A stretch of DNA of 64,000 bases from Callaeas wilsoni (taxonomy: Eukaryota > Chordata > Aves > Passeriformes > Callaeidae), in NCBI GenBank assembly GCA_013398955.1, contig VWPU01004889.1, positions 1 to 64,000 on the forward strand, read 5' to 3'. Shown here one piece after another: positions 38,906-53,284 of this stretch. The notes under the pieces are model-generated. The model ran no database searches. It saw only the letters and a program-made list of their open reading frames with translations, and was not told the origin of the DNA. The stretch's first letter is position 1. Every line of letters starts with the position of its first letter. Made by a program: the position numbers and the translations under genes.

Positions 38906-41900
38906 GTGCATTGAAACAGTAACGTGTCATAAGATTCCAGTATTTTTTTATGCTATTGTCCCATGAAAACCGTCATGTCAGTGTTAACATGACCTAAGTG
39001 GATCAGGCATGGCTGTGGCACACAAAGGAGTTTTTTAGTAGATTAAAACAATAAAACAGAGTAGAATGAGAGAAGTGTAGTGAGAACCTGACTGCAGATG
39101 CATGGATGCACAGGATAAGCTTTTTGAGGAGACCCCAGGCGATAGACTTGACTCTACAGATTGGCTAAGAGACCACTGCATTGGTTGTTGATATGCTATG
39201 AAATACCATGGGGATCATATCAGTTAATTAGTACTATTAATACAGTTTTCTTAATTGCTTAGTTAAACTATAGATCACATCTTAACAGGTTGTGTGTCAG
39301 ACTCAGAGACGAGAAGTGTGTTACTGCACTAGAAACAGCATGTCTTGAGCTCTTTGACCCAGTTGCCAAACATGCAAAGGTGAATCCACTGCAAATTTGC
39401 TATTCTTGCAATGAGTATTGCGATTTCCCCTAATGCAGACTCTGCACCAAGTAGTTTCTGACATTTAGGGCTTCTTTCACAAAAGCAGAGCAAATTTTCT
39501 AATATATTGTCTCTGTATAGTTATTAGAGATCATGGATAACCCATTTTCCACCACTAACAGACAAGGATTTTTTTGAAATTCCAAGGCAGACTGTAATAA
39601 TACTACTCATAAAAATTCTGTCACAGATTTTTTTCTTCTTATCAAGTAAACTTATCCTCATAAAAGAAAAATATATGTGAAAAAGGAAAAAAGAGAAATT
39701 TTTCAGATGATTGATTCCAAATTTAAACATAACTAACATCTTCATAAGTATATAAATCAGAAACTCTCATACCTCTCTAATTATGATTAGTTTTCAGCCT
39801 TCAATCATAAACTAGCTTCTGAGGTTTTTCTTTATTTGAGCAATACATTTGGCATAGTTTTAGTCCTTATTGGTAGGATTGGGTTTAAAACTTGCTTCTT
39901 CCATGAAATGCCAGTAAATCAGTAAATTTTTCTTGCTATGAAATAAAACCATATTTCCAACTATGCTAAAGGCCCAGTAAACTTAGAAACTAGCTCAGGA
40001 TGTCAAAAAGAACCCACACTAAATAAAAACAAACAAAAAAAAACCAAAGGAAAACAAAACCAAAAACCTATTCTGTAGATCCTTATTATCCAATATTTAA
40101 TTCGAAATGAAAGTGTGCACAGATTTTTAGTAACTGATCAGAATTTGAGAGCAAATGTGTCCCCAGATCTGAAAATACTTGTTCTATTGCTCACACTAAC
40201 TATACTGTCAATTCTGTTGGGGAGATAAAATGAAAATTATCCATTGCTGTTATCAAGTTCAGTACAAATTTTTGAAGAATGGAATCTCCATTTTAATATT
40301 TCAAATTTTGTTGCCAGCTTATAAGTATGAAAATATATGATACTGAAAATATCCACAAAACAAGGATGGTCAGAAAAACCTTATTCTGTAAAATGTAAAG
40401 ATGAGTTGTTTTGACGTTTTCAACTGATATTAAAAGTTTTCCTTTTAAAAGTCAGAATACTTTGCATTACTATTAATACTCAGAAAAACTTTTGCGCACT
40501 AATGAGGTATAATATCTATTTATGGATCCACTGAACAGATATTAGGTTTGTGATGCTGTGCATTGTAAAATATGTCTCAATTTCTTTATATTCATAGAGA
40601 GAGAAAAGCAAGCAAACAAATCTAATACTACTAAAATAGCTCATGTTTGAAAAACCAAACAAACAAAAACCCAGGGAAACAAACAAACAAAGAGAAACCC
40701 AAATTTTCTTTCATTTGCATTTTTCTGCCATTCAGTAAGAATTCCCCATTTGTGACAAGGAAGGGACAAATATTATTTTATTCTTACTGTACTCAGTGCC
40801 CTCTCCTCCCTTTTTCCTTTCCTTTCCCTGTTTTTTTTTCAAGTATCATTCACTGCCATGGAATAGCAGAAGAGTTTACCTAAACAATGGCCTGTAATTG
40901 TGTGGATACTTAACACTTATTCAAGTTCATATACAAGATAAGTATGAGATATTTGCATTTCTATAGTTTATTCAGCAAATAGGATAAGCATGAGACCTAA
41001 CCTGGGAGAACAAAACTACTTGTTTTGGTTCACTTGACACCTTTTATTTTAAAATTATGATAGAGCCACACCTAGCACAACCATTGTAATCAGGCAAGGT
41101 TATCCCATGCTATTCTTCTGTCTGGCTGATTAGATGTAACAACTACTATGAGACTGAGCACTTTAGAGATGAAGACTTGGTGATTTGACCACTTGAAGAG
41201 CACTGCTCCTTTCTAGACAATTGTAATTATATCTCTTCTGCTGCACTCAGTAGGGTGAGAAGTGTAACTCTCAGCCTGTTCCTATCAGTTAAGTAACATG
41301 CACTGTGTTGTGCAACTTCGGAGCTTCACAGCTCAGGTCTAACTCGGTATGAAAATTAGTCGGTATTTTCACTGTGATCTTGTCACCCAGCTATACTGTC
41401 ACAACAGTGTTAGTGACAGGGGAGCCTCCAAGGCTTGTAAGGCACCTGCCAGCAATGTGAAACCTCATTTTGCTCTTTTGGTTTGACAAGCCTTCTTCCT
41501 TCCTGCAGACATAGTTTGTCCCTCTGCCTTGCTGTGAGTACACTGAGTTTGAGAGCCCCTAGACTGGCATTAATTTTCTGCCAGTGAAGTCTGTTTGTTG
41601 GGTTCTATAGACAAGGTGTGGCAGCATGTTGCCAGTTTTAAGAAGAAAAATTTTGAAACTGACTGATGAAATTTAAATGGGATTTTGTTTTAAATCCCCT
41701 TTAAAGCCCGGATGGTATGTCTGGAAAATGGTATGATATAATCTGAATACCTAAAATGCCTACACAATTTGTGTTAGAAAGTACGGGCAAATATTCCTTG
41801 TTCCCTCACTACTCAAGTGAAGGACTCACAGTTGAGTTTTCCTGTTTTCTGTCTTCATTAATCAGTTCCTTTCCTTTAAAATGTACTATTTTTTTTTCCC

Positions 41901-44671
41901 ACTGGGTATGAAAGAAGACGAGAAGAAAAAGGAGAAGTAAATAAAGTTGTCTTGGACATAATATACTAGTACATGCTAAAGGAAATGTTGCAAAAGGTAG
42001 TAAATAAAAATATTAATTCATAATATTGTTTTTAAAAGAAGTACGCATTTAAAAGGCAGAAAAATTCCTAATTTTCAGTTATGTTGTAAAGACTCTGATG
42101 TCTTCAAAAGCAGAATTTCATCCAAGATGTTTCAGTTTTATCCAATACAGTGTTTCCTGAGAGGAGAAGAGAGGGCATTGAGGAGGGAATGACCACATCA
42201 CTGGCCTCTACAGCCATTATTCTGTTACTGTGGCAAGGACTCTTCTCACACCTGGTCTGCTATATGGGACCAAAAAGAGACTCCTCTCATCTCTACAGGC
42301 AAAAAATTGTGTTCTTCACTTGGCACATATAACTGAGAGTTCTATATTCACGGAACTCTTGCTAGTCCCTGCAATCTAAGAACCTGTCCCCATCTTGCAA
42401 AAAGAAAACTTCAGTCAATTTTTGCTGTCATGGAAATCATACTGTGATAACTGAAATACTTAAATACAAATCACTTGTTTTAGCTAGATATGTTTAATAA
42501 AGACCTGGCTGAGTCATTATACTGGTGCAATAATTATAAACTTCTTGCATCACCCTCAGAATCCAAAGATTCCAACGTGAAATTGGTAGAATAAAAGCAT
42601 ATAAATAAGAACGACATTTACTCATGATGTAAACTTCTGTCAAAGAATTCATCTGGAGTCTAAAAGATCAATTGCTCTTTTGTTTTCATTTAATTTCAAT
42701 TTCTGATCATAGGTTATTATTACATACCTTTGCATACTAAGCTAGAGCTCACATATCTCACACCATGACTTCAGCTATTAAGATAATGGCAAGTAAAAGC
42801 CAAGGGCATGATTCTTCTTATTTCCTTTTTTTTTCTCTTTTTTTTACCATAGAGAGTTAAATTTTAAAAATATGCTATTTTATCAGTTCGAACTGAGTGT
42901 CTAATACAATAAAGAGGTATTCTGAAGTAAGTGTTTGAGTTTTAATGTTAAAAATAATCATATAAGGAATAATGAGCCTGTTTGGTTACTTCTATTTCTC
43001 TTCAACTCTAATGTGAGATGATCATGGGAAAAAAAGTAACTAAATAGGTTGCATTTACAGACATTTTCAAATTTAAAAATCAAATTTCAAAATCATTAAA
43101 AAATTACCTGATCTTGCCACCAATTTTAAATGCTAAAATTGTATGATTTCTGAGAAGGCAATGTTGCCTGTCTTTGAAAACATCTCCAAATGCACAGGTC
43201 ACCTCTAGTTTGCTCTCCATGTCAGATATGAAAGCTGACCATTTCACAGGAAGGTCTGAAGGTTTATAATGAACCACAAATATCCCTGCTGTACGTGAAG
43301 AAAAATCTGCTTGATCACTGGTGTTTATCAGTTTACCACAGTCCTTTAAGAATGAGACAGTTATCTGGTTGCAGTCATTTTAGTCTCTTTTTGTTTATAG
43401 ATAATCTTACTCTTTCCCCTTAACTCGTATAACTGCTGAATGCACTTATAGTCTTTTCATATTTAGGAGAGGAAATAATGTTATTTAATATTGCTTCCAG
43501 GCCTTAGAAAGAGATATTTTCTACTACTAAAACCTAATATTTAAAATTATTTTATATTTCTGTTGTATCACATTTTGCAGAGCTGGCTTTGCTCCAGCAA
43601 AGGAAATTGTATCAGACCCAGAAGTTTTTATTCTGTTATTATTGTCATATCAAATTCTTCAAAACTACAGGCGCCTTTGATAGATAAGGGAATTTTGGTG
43701 GTAATATTAAAAAGCATGAAATTGCACAGACTGGAAAAACATGTATAAAGCTTGAAAATAAATATTCTCATGCAACAGTTTTTAAATAAATACCATCATT
43801 TAATCATTTTTAGATGTTGAAATACCTTCTCCTATTCTTCAAATTTTTGTATGGATAATGGGATTAACATTAAACCCTGTCATTTATTTGAAAGAGCTTG
43901 AATTTTAAGCAATACAGAGTCTTTTAATAGGTTTTTTTCCTTTTCCAAGTCATGTGCAAGTTCCATAAGTCTTTAGTTCTGCAAAGTCATTTTTCCTAAT
44001 AAGCATTTTGTACTAGTGTTATGCCCCATATGGCTTTGAACAGACCAATAGTAAGCCATGATTAATAGCAATAACTCTAGTAAGCCATTGATCTAGATGA
44101 CATCATCACACTAAACCTTCAGCTTCTTGCATGGATTTAAGAAATGAAGTCTGGTTCATAGCAGATAGAAAAAACATACGGTGAATTTTATTAGCCTTCC
44201 GAGGCAACTTGAAAATCCCAAGGCCTTCTATGATTGTTTTTTTTCCTAATATATTCACAATATTATAGAAATCATGCCTTTTGCAGTAGAGTGATGAGGA
44301 GGATGTGGATTATCCTTGCATGCAGAAGGTATATTATGCAGTTAGACTGTGGTGCCACACTGGGAGGAAAACTCAGACAATAAATGCCACAAAGCATCAG
44401 GGAGCAGCAGGGAGGCATGAGTGCAGTCCTGGTAAAGTGCTCCAAAGTGAAAATCAAAGTAAGCATATAAGAGCAGACATTGGTCTGGGCTTTTTAATCA
44501 GGTGCCTGGAGCAAAGCAGAGGCAGGAAAGATAAATCTGTGGCTGTGTTATGGCACAAAGAGAGCACTGCAGTCGACCAGGTCAATGTTTATGTTAACTG
44601 TGGTGGAAGTAATTGAACATTCACCTTTGACCCTTGCAAATGAATCAGAAGGTTAGAAAACTGTTGTTAAT
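38906..44671. other. Unassigned AT-rich sequence
   Basis: Close to 6 kb with no recognised gene, RNA or mobile element. Two A/C-rich simple tracts occur at 40021-40068 and 40650-40703, and T runs near 41,889 and 42,827-42,845. Confidence 0.5.
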
Positions 44672-45043
44672 TTATGAAATAGCATGCAACTCACTATGTA
44701 GATGGAAACTGAAAGGCAGGCAGTTTGAAACAACCCCTGGTTTAGATGGGGCGTTGATATAGTGATATGTGTAATGTGAATGCGAGTCGGTGTTTTGAAA
44801 CATCCAGTTGCGACAGTGACAAGCAATTAGAAGAACAATGCACACATTTGGATTGATGTAAATGACTTTGCACTTCAATAAACCTCTGCATTTTGAGCAG
44901 CTCAGCTCCTGGTTCTGGTCACTGACCTTCAGGTAGTCATACCTGCCGTTTTTATGAGGAAATGATAGTAAAAAAACCCAACCAAACAAACCACCCCACC
45001 CATACTTACCTATTTTCAACTTGCCTTCTGAACACAAGAGCAA
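44672..45043 (-). other. Longest open frame in the window (123 codons), function unknown
   Basis: On the - strand this frame stays open for 123 codons, the longest in the window, and overlaps no recognised repeat. The translation starts MLLCSEGKLKIGKYGWGG, has a hydrophobic stretch in the first third (LFGWVFLLSF), a middle part with several Cys residues (ELSCSKCRGLLKCKV) and ends at the stop left of 44672. I recognise no domain. A good 5' splice-site string, TAG|GTAAGTATG, lies near its start on the same strand (45002-45013). If used, it would cut most of the frame away as intron, so the frame and the splice site contradict each other as one gene. A 44-bp sub-stretch near 44,895-44,940 is less AT-rich. 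Probably chance, or part of a conserved noncoding stretch. Confidence 0.2.
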
Positions 45044-48000
45044 CTATTCTCCTAAGAGTCCCACCAAGTTCTCAGGGAGTGACCTAAAAGATGGAGGCAC
45101 ACAAATGACTGTAAGCAGAGGAGTCTTCAAACATCTCCTCAATATGAACCTGAATCTTTCTCAGATGCCCAAATTTGTAGACCACGCACTGTCAGACGCC
45201 ATCTACAGAAGTTTCTAGTCACCCCAGTGATGAATTGTAAAGAGTCTATGGGAGCAAGCCATAGGATCGCCTTCAGCCACTCTCATTATCACTCTGGGAG
45301 GGCTCTCTCCTCCATCCTTCCACAAGAGTCTTGGAGACATAACTCCAATCAGTCACTCAGCTACCTTAGGTACTTTCACATTGCCACAGAGACAAACTAG
45401 CTTCCTCAAGGATGGAGACAAGAAGTTTCAAATTATGTCAGACCTCTTTGGAAATGAGTTACTTCCCTGCAGAGCTGGTGAAGAGCACACTGTTCGCAGC
45501 ACTCTTTCCCAAAGTTAAGCAACATCACCTTTAGGCACAGGGAAATGCAGTTATTCTGTAAACATTTGTGGGTGACATTGCACTATGTTCTGACTTGTTT
45601 TGAATTGTTTTGCTGTCTTTCCCCAGATTTTGTCTATTTCTTACATCTAAAGCCAGTCAGCTCTTGACAGTTCCCAAACTGGAAATGTTGATATTCACAA
45701 CTGCTGCATTGTTTGCTCTCAACTGTGAAGATTTCCAGATTTACTCAGAAAGAGCTCTTAAATTCCCTGCTGCATGCTGTTTTAAAGGCCACCTGTCCAC
45801 AGTGCTTAGATGATGGTCACCTACTATGATGCAGTATCCTACCAGTGACTAACATAAATGGCACTGATGCCAAGCAGGAGGCAAAGGATAGAGGTGGTAT
45901 ACATGAATGCTGAGAGAATTCCATAAGCTGAAAAACAAAAGTCTATACAATTTTTTTATTAATTATCTTTTCTGCATCATCCTCCCCTGAATGTTACAAA
46001 CATAACACTATAAAAACTAAAAAGATGAACACAATCAATAAGGCCCACAGAAGGAGCTGAGTAGGGTTGAAGTTGATACACAGATTGCTTTGACTCATTT
46101 GAATACTCACTTTTTTTTCTCTCTTAGTTGAATGAGGGTTACGCTCATTAGTCACAAACTGATTATGTTAGAAAACACAGAAATTAATGAAGGGAAGAAT
46201 CACCTGAATGCAACCACTGCGGCTACATATCAGAGCCCTGTTCCAAGTTGATAGGAAGTTAGTACTTTTTTAAAAGTTTTTTGCTAAATTTAAGCTTTCA
46301 AGGAAAAACCAACAAACAAACAAATACAACAACAACAAAAAAAGCCAGAGATGACAAAATATCTCCATTATCTTCAGGGGTAAGTACAATACAATGTAGA
46401 GCAAAACACAGAGAGTAACTTGAGAAAGGAAAAAAAAAAAAAAAGCTTTGAGTACACAGAATTAGGTTTTGAGTCAATTAAGAGGTCATTGTGTAAATTA
46501 CAAATAGCATGATCCAGTTGCAACATAATGATCCAGAAGTTATTAAGGACAAGAAATGCCATGTCCTCATTTTACAGATACAGTCTGATGTGCTGCAATA
46601 ATTTATACATCTCAAGATCAAGAATATGATAGTTGAAACCAGCTCTGTACTAGTTTCCATCACCATGACTGGACAAACATCGCCACAATTTATGGTATTC
46701 ACTTTTCTAAGTCCTGAACTTACAAAGTAGCTCAATGCAGAAAAAAGCCTTAGAGGGCAGGAAGTCCTCAAATGAGAAAACACATTCTGAGTAACACCTT
46801 CAGTGTTTACTTCTGTTCTTTTTCATTATCATCTGAAAATTATTGGACAAAAGATGGACCAGAGGCCTAATTTATTATGATTTCTGTAGGAAAACCAAAC
46901 CAAAGAAAACCAAACTTCCCTCCTTCCTGGCCCCAATTTTCTGTCTTCTTTTTTTTTTTTTTTTTTTAAGCATGATTGCAGACTTTGCATTTACCTTCCT
47001 TTTGCATTCCTTGCAATGATTAGGAGGCCCACAAAGCAGAGGCAGCTGATAAGTGAGGAACCCCTTTGTACTGTAGCTGGTGCCAACAGCAAAGCAGATG
47101 CTGATAGTCGGGAGAGCTCCTTCTGCTCTGCACGGGCTTCCTGTCAGGCCCAGCGTCTGACAGTTGCATGGCGAGTTCCAGGGTTTCTGTTAGCAGTATT
47201 ACTGCAGACCTTCCTTACAATGCCAGCTGCAGAAACAATGCTAGGATTACAAATGGAATTTACTACGTGATTGTTGAACAGAAAAAGGAGAGAGAAGGTA
47301 CTGAATGGGTCATCTAGGATGATACTGGCATCTGTATAGTTGTTGCAGTCTCAGGAAGTTTTATTTGCCTATGGTTTTTAGATGAATTTTGTATCTAATT
47401 CTTTTTATTTTTCTCTTTTTGATAATTGTCTTCTTTTTCATCTTCTTTTCTTCTTACAAATTTCATCAAAATAAGCTCCTAATATTAATATAGAAGGTGT
47501 TATGAACCTAAAATTGCAGCAGCCAGGAAATTGTTATGCTAATATTTCCATCCAAAGACTAATTCTAATGTAATGCATACACTGTACAATCTGAATGAAA
47601 GCCTGTGTCAGTATAGTCAGTAACCCAGAATGCCACATACTATAAGTATACTGTGATCATTTTAGTGCTCCCATGGGATTTTTAACACTGTAATCCCTTG
47701 GCCCATATGCATTTGATTTCTTGCACAAAAAGCACAAGCAGACAGGATTCCTAACTGCTATAAAATGTTACAGTTGGACTGAAATCCTTAGGCCTATATT
47801 GATCCACAAGAACTGAAGTTCTACTTTTACATAATTGGTAACTACTTATGCACCAAAGCACCTCTGGACAATCGTTATGCCTTTTACATTGTTGGATCAT
47901 ATACACATAAAAACTGACCCCGCTATTTTGTTAATAAGTGAAAAAGCTAATAGCCTATGGTACAAGATAGGACACTCTTAATAGTGTTAATGTCACTTCA

Positions 48001-48661
48001 TGAATTAAATTATAAAATATGGATTCTGAGCCTAAATCTGTGTGGAGGACCTAATATCTGTCTTTGCCATTAAGAAGATTAAAAACTTGGTTTAAACGTC
48101 ATCACTTAATAGGGGTAGTGTGGGGAAATGGAAAGCCTTTCCAGGATATAAGCAGAGAAAATGAGATTCTTGTGGTGAACCAGACTCAGGATAATAAAAG
48201 GTTTGGCTGAATCTGGAGATCTGAGGTAATCCACATTGAATTAAGAGTTTAACCTCCAATTCAGCATATTCAAATTTTCCAGCTGATGTGGCTCGATCTT
48301 TGACACTAGGTAAACATAATTTTCTCCACTAAGGTGTTTTGCTTTGTTGGAATCTTTTTTGGATCAAAAAATAATTTATACCACATAATATAGAAATTGG
48401 AAAGGGATCTTTGTAGAGGAATTCATGTTATATGGTAAAGCAGTCCACCTTTACTCATTAGATATAGAAGAATTAAATTTTGTTCAGAACTAGTTGAGTG
48501 GTAATCAGCTAGTCCATTTATTTATTTTATACATAGTGAGCTGAGAAATTTTTAATCTCTTTCAGTGTTTTAGCACAAACTTCCTTCTTGGATCTGTTTT
48601 AATTCTAATAGATTCATGCTTTGAAGCTGTTCAAGAAATAATGCAACTATTATTCCAATAT
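45044..48661. other. Unassigned AT-rich sequence
   Basis: Contains an A/C-rich tract at 46302-46345, an A run near 46,431-46,444 and a T run at 46949-46967. A GC-richer patch at 47016-47270 has an 84-codon + strand open frame that I cannot assign to any family. Confidence 0.5.
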
Positions 48662-48724
48662 AAGAAGGACCTCACACTAAAAGTGTGTCCAGAGAAGATA
48701 GAGTGTGATTCTATGATACTGTGA
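48662..48724 (+). mobile_element. Internally deleted CR1 LINE remnant
   Basis: A CR1-typical string from the end of ORF2 (AAGAAGGACCTCACACT, then GTGTCCAGAGAAG) is joined within a few bases to a CR1 3' tail (GTGATTCTATGATACTGTGA). In an intact element several hundred bases separate these two parts. The copy has therefore lost its intervening reverse-transcriptase end and 3' region. It has no coding capacity. Confidence 0.6.
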
Positions 48725-51397
48725 AATACTGTAACTGAAATAAAGCTAACTCATGACCTTCTAAACTACCTGTAAGCAAGTTATAAGCTCAATAACTGTT
48801 TTATTTTCTTTTGCTTAAAAAAAAGAACAATGAATTTTAAATCTGCACTCAAGACGCTTTAAAGAGGAATAAAGGAAAAAAGGAACTCAGGTATCATAAG
48901 TGTAAAAATTATACAGTCTGAACTGTAGTAAATATTTAAAATCCACTCAGACAAACCTACTTAAATTTTGGTCTTTGTCAGAGAATCAATCCTTTGCTCA
49001 AAAGAAGAAAAAAAACCAGAAGACCTTCTAACACCTCAGGTCTAAAGGTGCTTATTCATAATCAGACAATAGACATGGGGAAGGAATCATATCCTCCTTT
49101 TTTCAGAGGAAAGGAAGCGCTAAATTAATTCATGAAATCCAGATTGAAAATTAAGTGTAACATCTAAACACCAACAATGGGCTGAATTATTTGGTATTTA
49201 TTAGCAGTGTACTAGTAGCTACATGATGACTTCTTCAAAAAGTATTTATTAATGAAAGGAAAAGGGGAGGAAGCCTTCTCTCTGAAAAATATTTGTGCAC
49301 ATCTGCACTTATGTAGCCACAGACCATACCATAAATTTTATTTGCTCTTTCCTTTCTTGGCTTCCAAGATTCATGTGAAAGCATCTTGCTTGCATGTGCT
49401 AGGAAAGCTTTTATTCTATCTATTAAACTCTAGATTTATTACTCCATGGCTAAATATACTCATTACATTTTTCTACCATATAGCAAATTCACCATTCTTG
49501 CTTTCCATATGCAATACACCAAACAAAGCAACAAACAAAAAGTAATTACTTTTTTGTGAGTGAAGAAGGGGCAAATAGGAAGAATTTCCATCATTACTTA
49601 GAAGAACAAAACATTAAAAGTGATTCTTTATTATTAATTTTAGTTTTCATTTATTATGTAGGAGATCTAGCTCTTAGTATTAAACTATTGCTTTCCATTG
49701 CAATCCTCAGCATCTTCAGATATTGAAACCAGTTTCAATAACTCATGCAGGATAACAATGTATAGAATTAAGAGGTATTTTGGGGATAATATTCTACTAG
49801 TAAGGGTAAATAGGCCTGAAATTTTTATCCTTTTAAAAATAATGCCAAATTTAACAACTGTTTGCAAAAAGTTCATTAATTTTATCCATAAATGAGGATG
49901 GAAATAACACTAGCTCACACAGGCTTGCATCCACACATACACATATCCTATATTAGAAGGCTCCATGTCCTCTCTGTTTCACTGAGTGTTCACAGCTCCT
50001 CTCCCCAGGAGAGGATTTCTTTTTAATGATCTGAGTGTTCAAAGACAACTCTCAGTTCAAAAAAGAGCAATGTGTTGGGACTTTTTCTCAGCTCCTGCCT
50101 GAAAATGTTGCTTGATTTTATTTCAGTATGAATTGTCATACATGCATCAGTCAGTACATGTTTTTTACTCTTCCATGAATTTTAAGGTCAGAAAGAATGA
50201 CTACTGTTGGATGTGCTGTTCTCAGTGTACCAGTCTCATCTAGTAGTCTCTGCTAGACCCAGCCTGAGCTACAGCACAACGACTTTTGATTTAAGACTAT
50301 CCATAATTCTTCCATAAGAGATCTACCTGTTAATAGCCATGGCTATTTATAATCTGCACCTTATTTCTACCCCCTACCTGCCCCACTGCATTGTGGTAAT
50401 ATTTATAGTGCTTATATCCTGATTACTTGCAAGGATACAATAGAAAGTCATAAAGTGCGTTTTCATCAATACCTTAAATGTTTCTATAATACAGAGGATC
50501 TGACCACGGACCTGTGATGAGTTTTGTTTCATTCTACCAGAGATTCAAGTGTTTGTGACATATAAATAGTATAATTTACTCTAAAGATATGTACTGTGAA
50601 GTTCCCTTTTCATATAGGATGAATTTTCTAAGAATTTACTAATAAATCTACCAGTTTCTGGATTGTTAAGAAATAAATTACTTTCTTGTATTCCTCCTGG
50701 GTGTTCCAAGCTAAGAAATAACATCAGCAGCATAATTTGCATAAAGTTAAAACTAATTGATATTGTTTCTTTTGTTTTCTTTAAGAAATCTATTAGTAAT
50801 GAGGGAATGATTATGTTTATTTGCTTTAATTGTTCAATTTCCTTTAATTAAGTTATCATGTTTATCAACGTTCTTTCTGTAACCTGGCACTGTAGTAGCA
50901 CTGAAAAACACCACATACTCCTCTGTGGGATATATAGACATTGAATCTGAATTCCCACCCTCTGGTGACTTCTTCTAAAAACTGGTAACTCAACAAAATA
51001 GATTCAAATTAACTGCAGAATCAGACTATTTTTAGCAACAGACTGAAAACACTTCATGGTTATTTTAACTATCCCACAGGAATGCTTTATTGTTAATATA
51101 CAGTATGTCAGCTATCTTTTCCTCCCACCACCAGCTCAGGCAGAAATATTATACCACCCATACAACATTCTGTAAAATACAGATGAAAGTAAAATATACA
51201 CAAATATGACATTTTGAAATAATTTTAACGTTATCTGAAATTATAAACTATGACTGCATATGTACTGCAAAGCATCAGCATAGGTCTGAGTAGTAGTTTT
51301 CTGTGAGTCCTAAATACATAAGCTCTTCTGTAAGATGGTTATATTTGTAGAAAAGATTTCTACATTCTCCCTTAATTAAATGTTACTTATAAATTCA
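48725..51397. other. Unassigned AT-rich sequence
   Basis: No gene, RNA or known repeat recognised. The longest open frame is 97 codons at 49252-49545 on +, hydrophobic but without an identifiable domain. Confidence 0.5.
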
Positions 51398-51434
51398 ATA
51401 TTATTATTATTATTATTATTGTTATTATTATTAC
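51398..51434. repeat. ATT trinucleotide microsatellite
   Basis: About 12 ATT units with a single G interruption near the middle. Likely polymorphic in length. Confidence 0.9.
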
Positions 51435-53188
51435 CCTTATATTTCTGATACACATACTGCACTTTAATTCAAATCTCTGATATTTCCTGCTAAGAAATTC
51501 TACATCTACAATTACAATTATTTATGGTATGGCAAATGAGACATGCCATGTAATTTATATGCCACAAGGATCAGTGTGTTTTATTCTAGTTGTATCAGTA
51601 GGTAGCAGCTAAGTGTATACAGAAGCATTTTGTTCTGCAGGTTGGATATCCTCCTGGTCAGTGTGCTGGTTCCAGAGATAGTCTTGTTATGCATCCCCAG
51701 TCACTCTTGGAGTTAACATTCAAGGCCCTTAGTTTCCAGGCTGCCAGAGGCTAAACCCATTGGTGAGATAAATTATCCCACCCCTCAGGGACAGAAACAA
51801 GCCACCTGTCACTTGTCAAAGAACCAGCACCAGTGTAATGGTACCTAATGTTCCACTATCCCACCTGCAGGCAAAGTGGCTGTTATGAAAGCATAGTCAT
51901 GGATAAATGTGATGGAAAATATGCTAGGATAAGAAGGATTTAGATAAATGAGACCAGGTACAATTAGTAGAAAAATGTGCTTGCAGTGGCTTTATAAATA
52001 AATCTTTTAAAGCAACAGTGACCTTTTTTTCTTACTGAATTACACTCAGAGAGACTTCTGTGTATCATACTTCTATGAAATCCATATCTTACCTTTTGCT
52101 AGGCAGCCCTCTGTTGTTTCTGTCAAAGCCAACACTCATTTAGGTTGTGTTTTTCTCAGGTTTGGGGAATGTGCTTTTCAGTCAACTGCAAGCAATGAAT
52201 CAGGGTCACACTACCCTGAAAATAGACACTCCTTATCAGGTTTTCCAATTAATCAGATCCAGGAGATTAGCAGCCACAGGAGTTACAACGATTGAACTAT
52301 GTTCTATTGGTATTATGAGAAGACAGTTTCAGTGAGAGCCTCTTGAAATTCAGCTCCATTTGTGCTCCACACTAATAATGTCTTCAATTGACTGAAACCA
52401 GCAAAAAAATATCGAGTTAAGTGTCATTACATGACTTCAGTTAAATGCTCTGTTTGAAAAGTCTCTCAGAAGATATTAAGTTTCAGTGAGTTTACTGCAA
52501 CATGCTGTGACTGAATGTTTAATTCTAAAAGATGCACTGTCATTTTAAAGCAGTAGCCTGTGCAGTTATAGATTAATTAGTAATTTTAGATTCCACTCTT
52601 TCTGTTTCCTTGAAAATTAAGAAACTTTGTGTGACAAAAATTGTCAGAGCACAATTAAAAAAAATATGATTAATTACAGTGCAGTCTGTCTGTATCACAG
52701 CTTCAGAGACATGATATGTGAAACAAAGCATAAGCGCTATACATTAACTTAGACATAAATCATGCATCTTTTGTCTTCACATTGTGCAAACACAAACTCA
52801 TAACGTAAACCAAGTTGAGATAGCACATTCCAACAAAACATATATTTGTCTGAACAATAGTTAAACAACTGATTGAGCCTATATTCTACCACAAAAGAAT
52901 GCAAACTTAATTTTACAAAGGTGATAAAGGCTTTAAATTGGTGAGTGGCAGGGCATTTAAAACAAAATAAAGAAAGGAAAATAGCAATATAGAAGAAAGA
53001 TGGAAGGTGGTGGTCTAAAGAAATTTGAGCAGGAATTACATCATAAAGCAAGTCAATTTTCAGTGTCTTTATGATTGTACATGGTTGGCTACCCTCCTAA
53101 AACCTTAAGAATTCTTACGTTACTTATGTAGTGACTAATCCATTTGACATCACAAATCTGTATTGAAATGTTTACAGAGCTACAGAGC
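51435..53188. other. Unassigned AT-rich sequence
   Basis: No gene or known repeat recognised. The 51,640-51,870 part is less AT-rich but of unknown origin. A 100-codon - strand frame at 52749-53051 has no family resemblance I can name. Confidence 0.5.
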
Positions 53189-53230
53189 TTTAATTGGTTT
53201 AATTGATTTAATTGCTTTATTTGGTTTAAC
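53189..53230. repeat. 9-bp tandem repeat, TTTAATTGG-like, about five copies
   Basis: Successive units TTTAATTGG, TTTAATTGA, TTTAATTGC, TTTATTTGG and TTTAAC lie head to tail. The array ends about 55 bp before the left limit of the CR1 fragment. It is a local slippage repeat. Confidence 0.8.
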
Positions 53231-53284
53231 AGGGTTTATAAAGTAAATCTCACTTGAATATGTTATCTGTCTCAATTTATAAGC

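Noticed and set aside
48385..48430. ATTGGAAAGGGATCTTTG, resembling a CR1 3' region on -
   Set aside because: Only a short resemblance, with no clear tail or continuation, and in opposite orientation to the supported CR1 remnant nearby.
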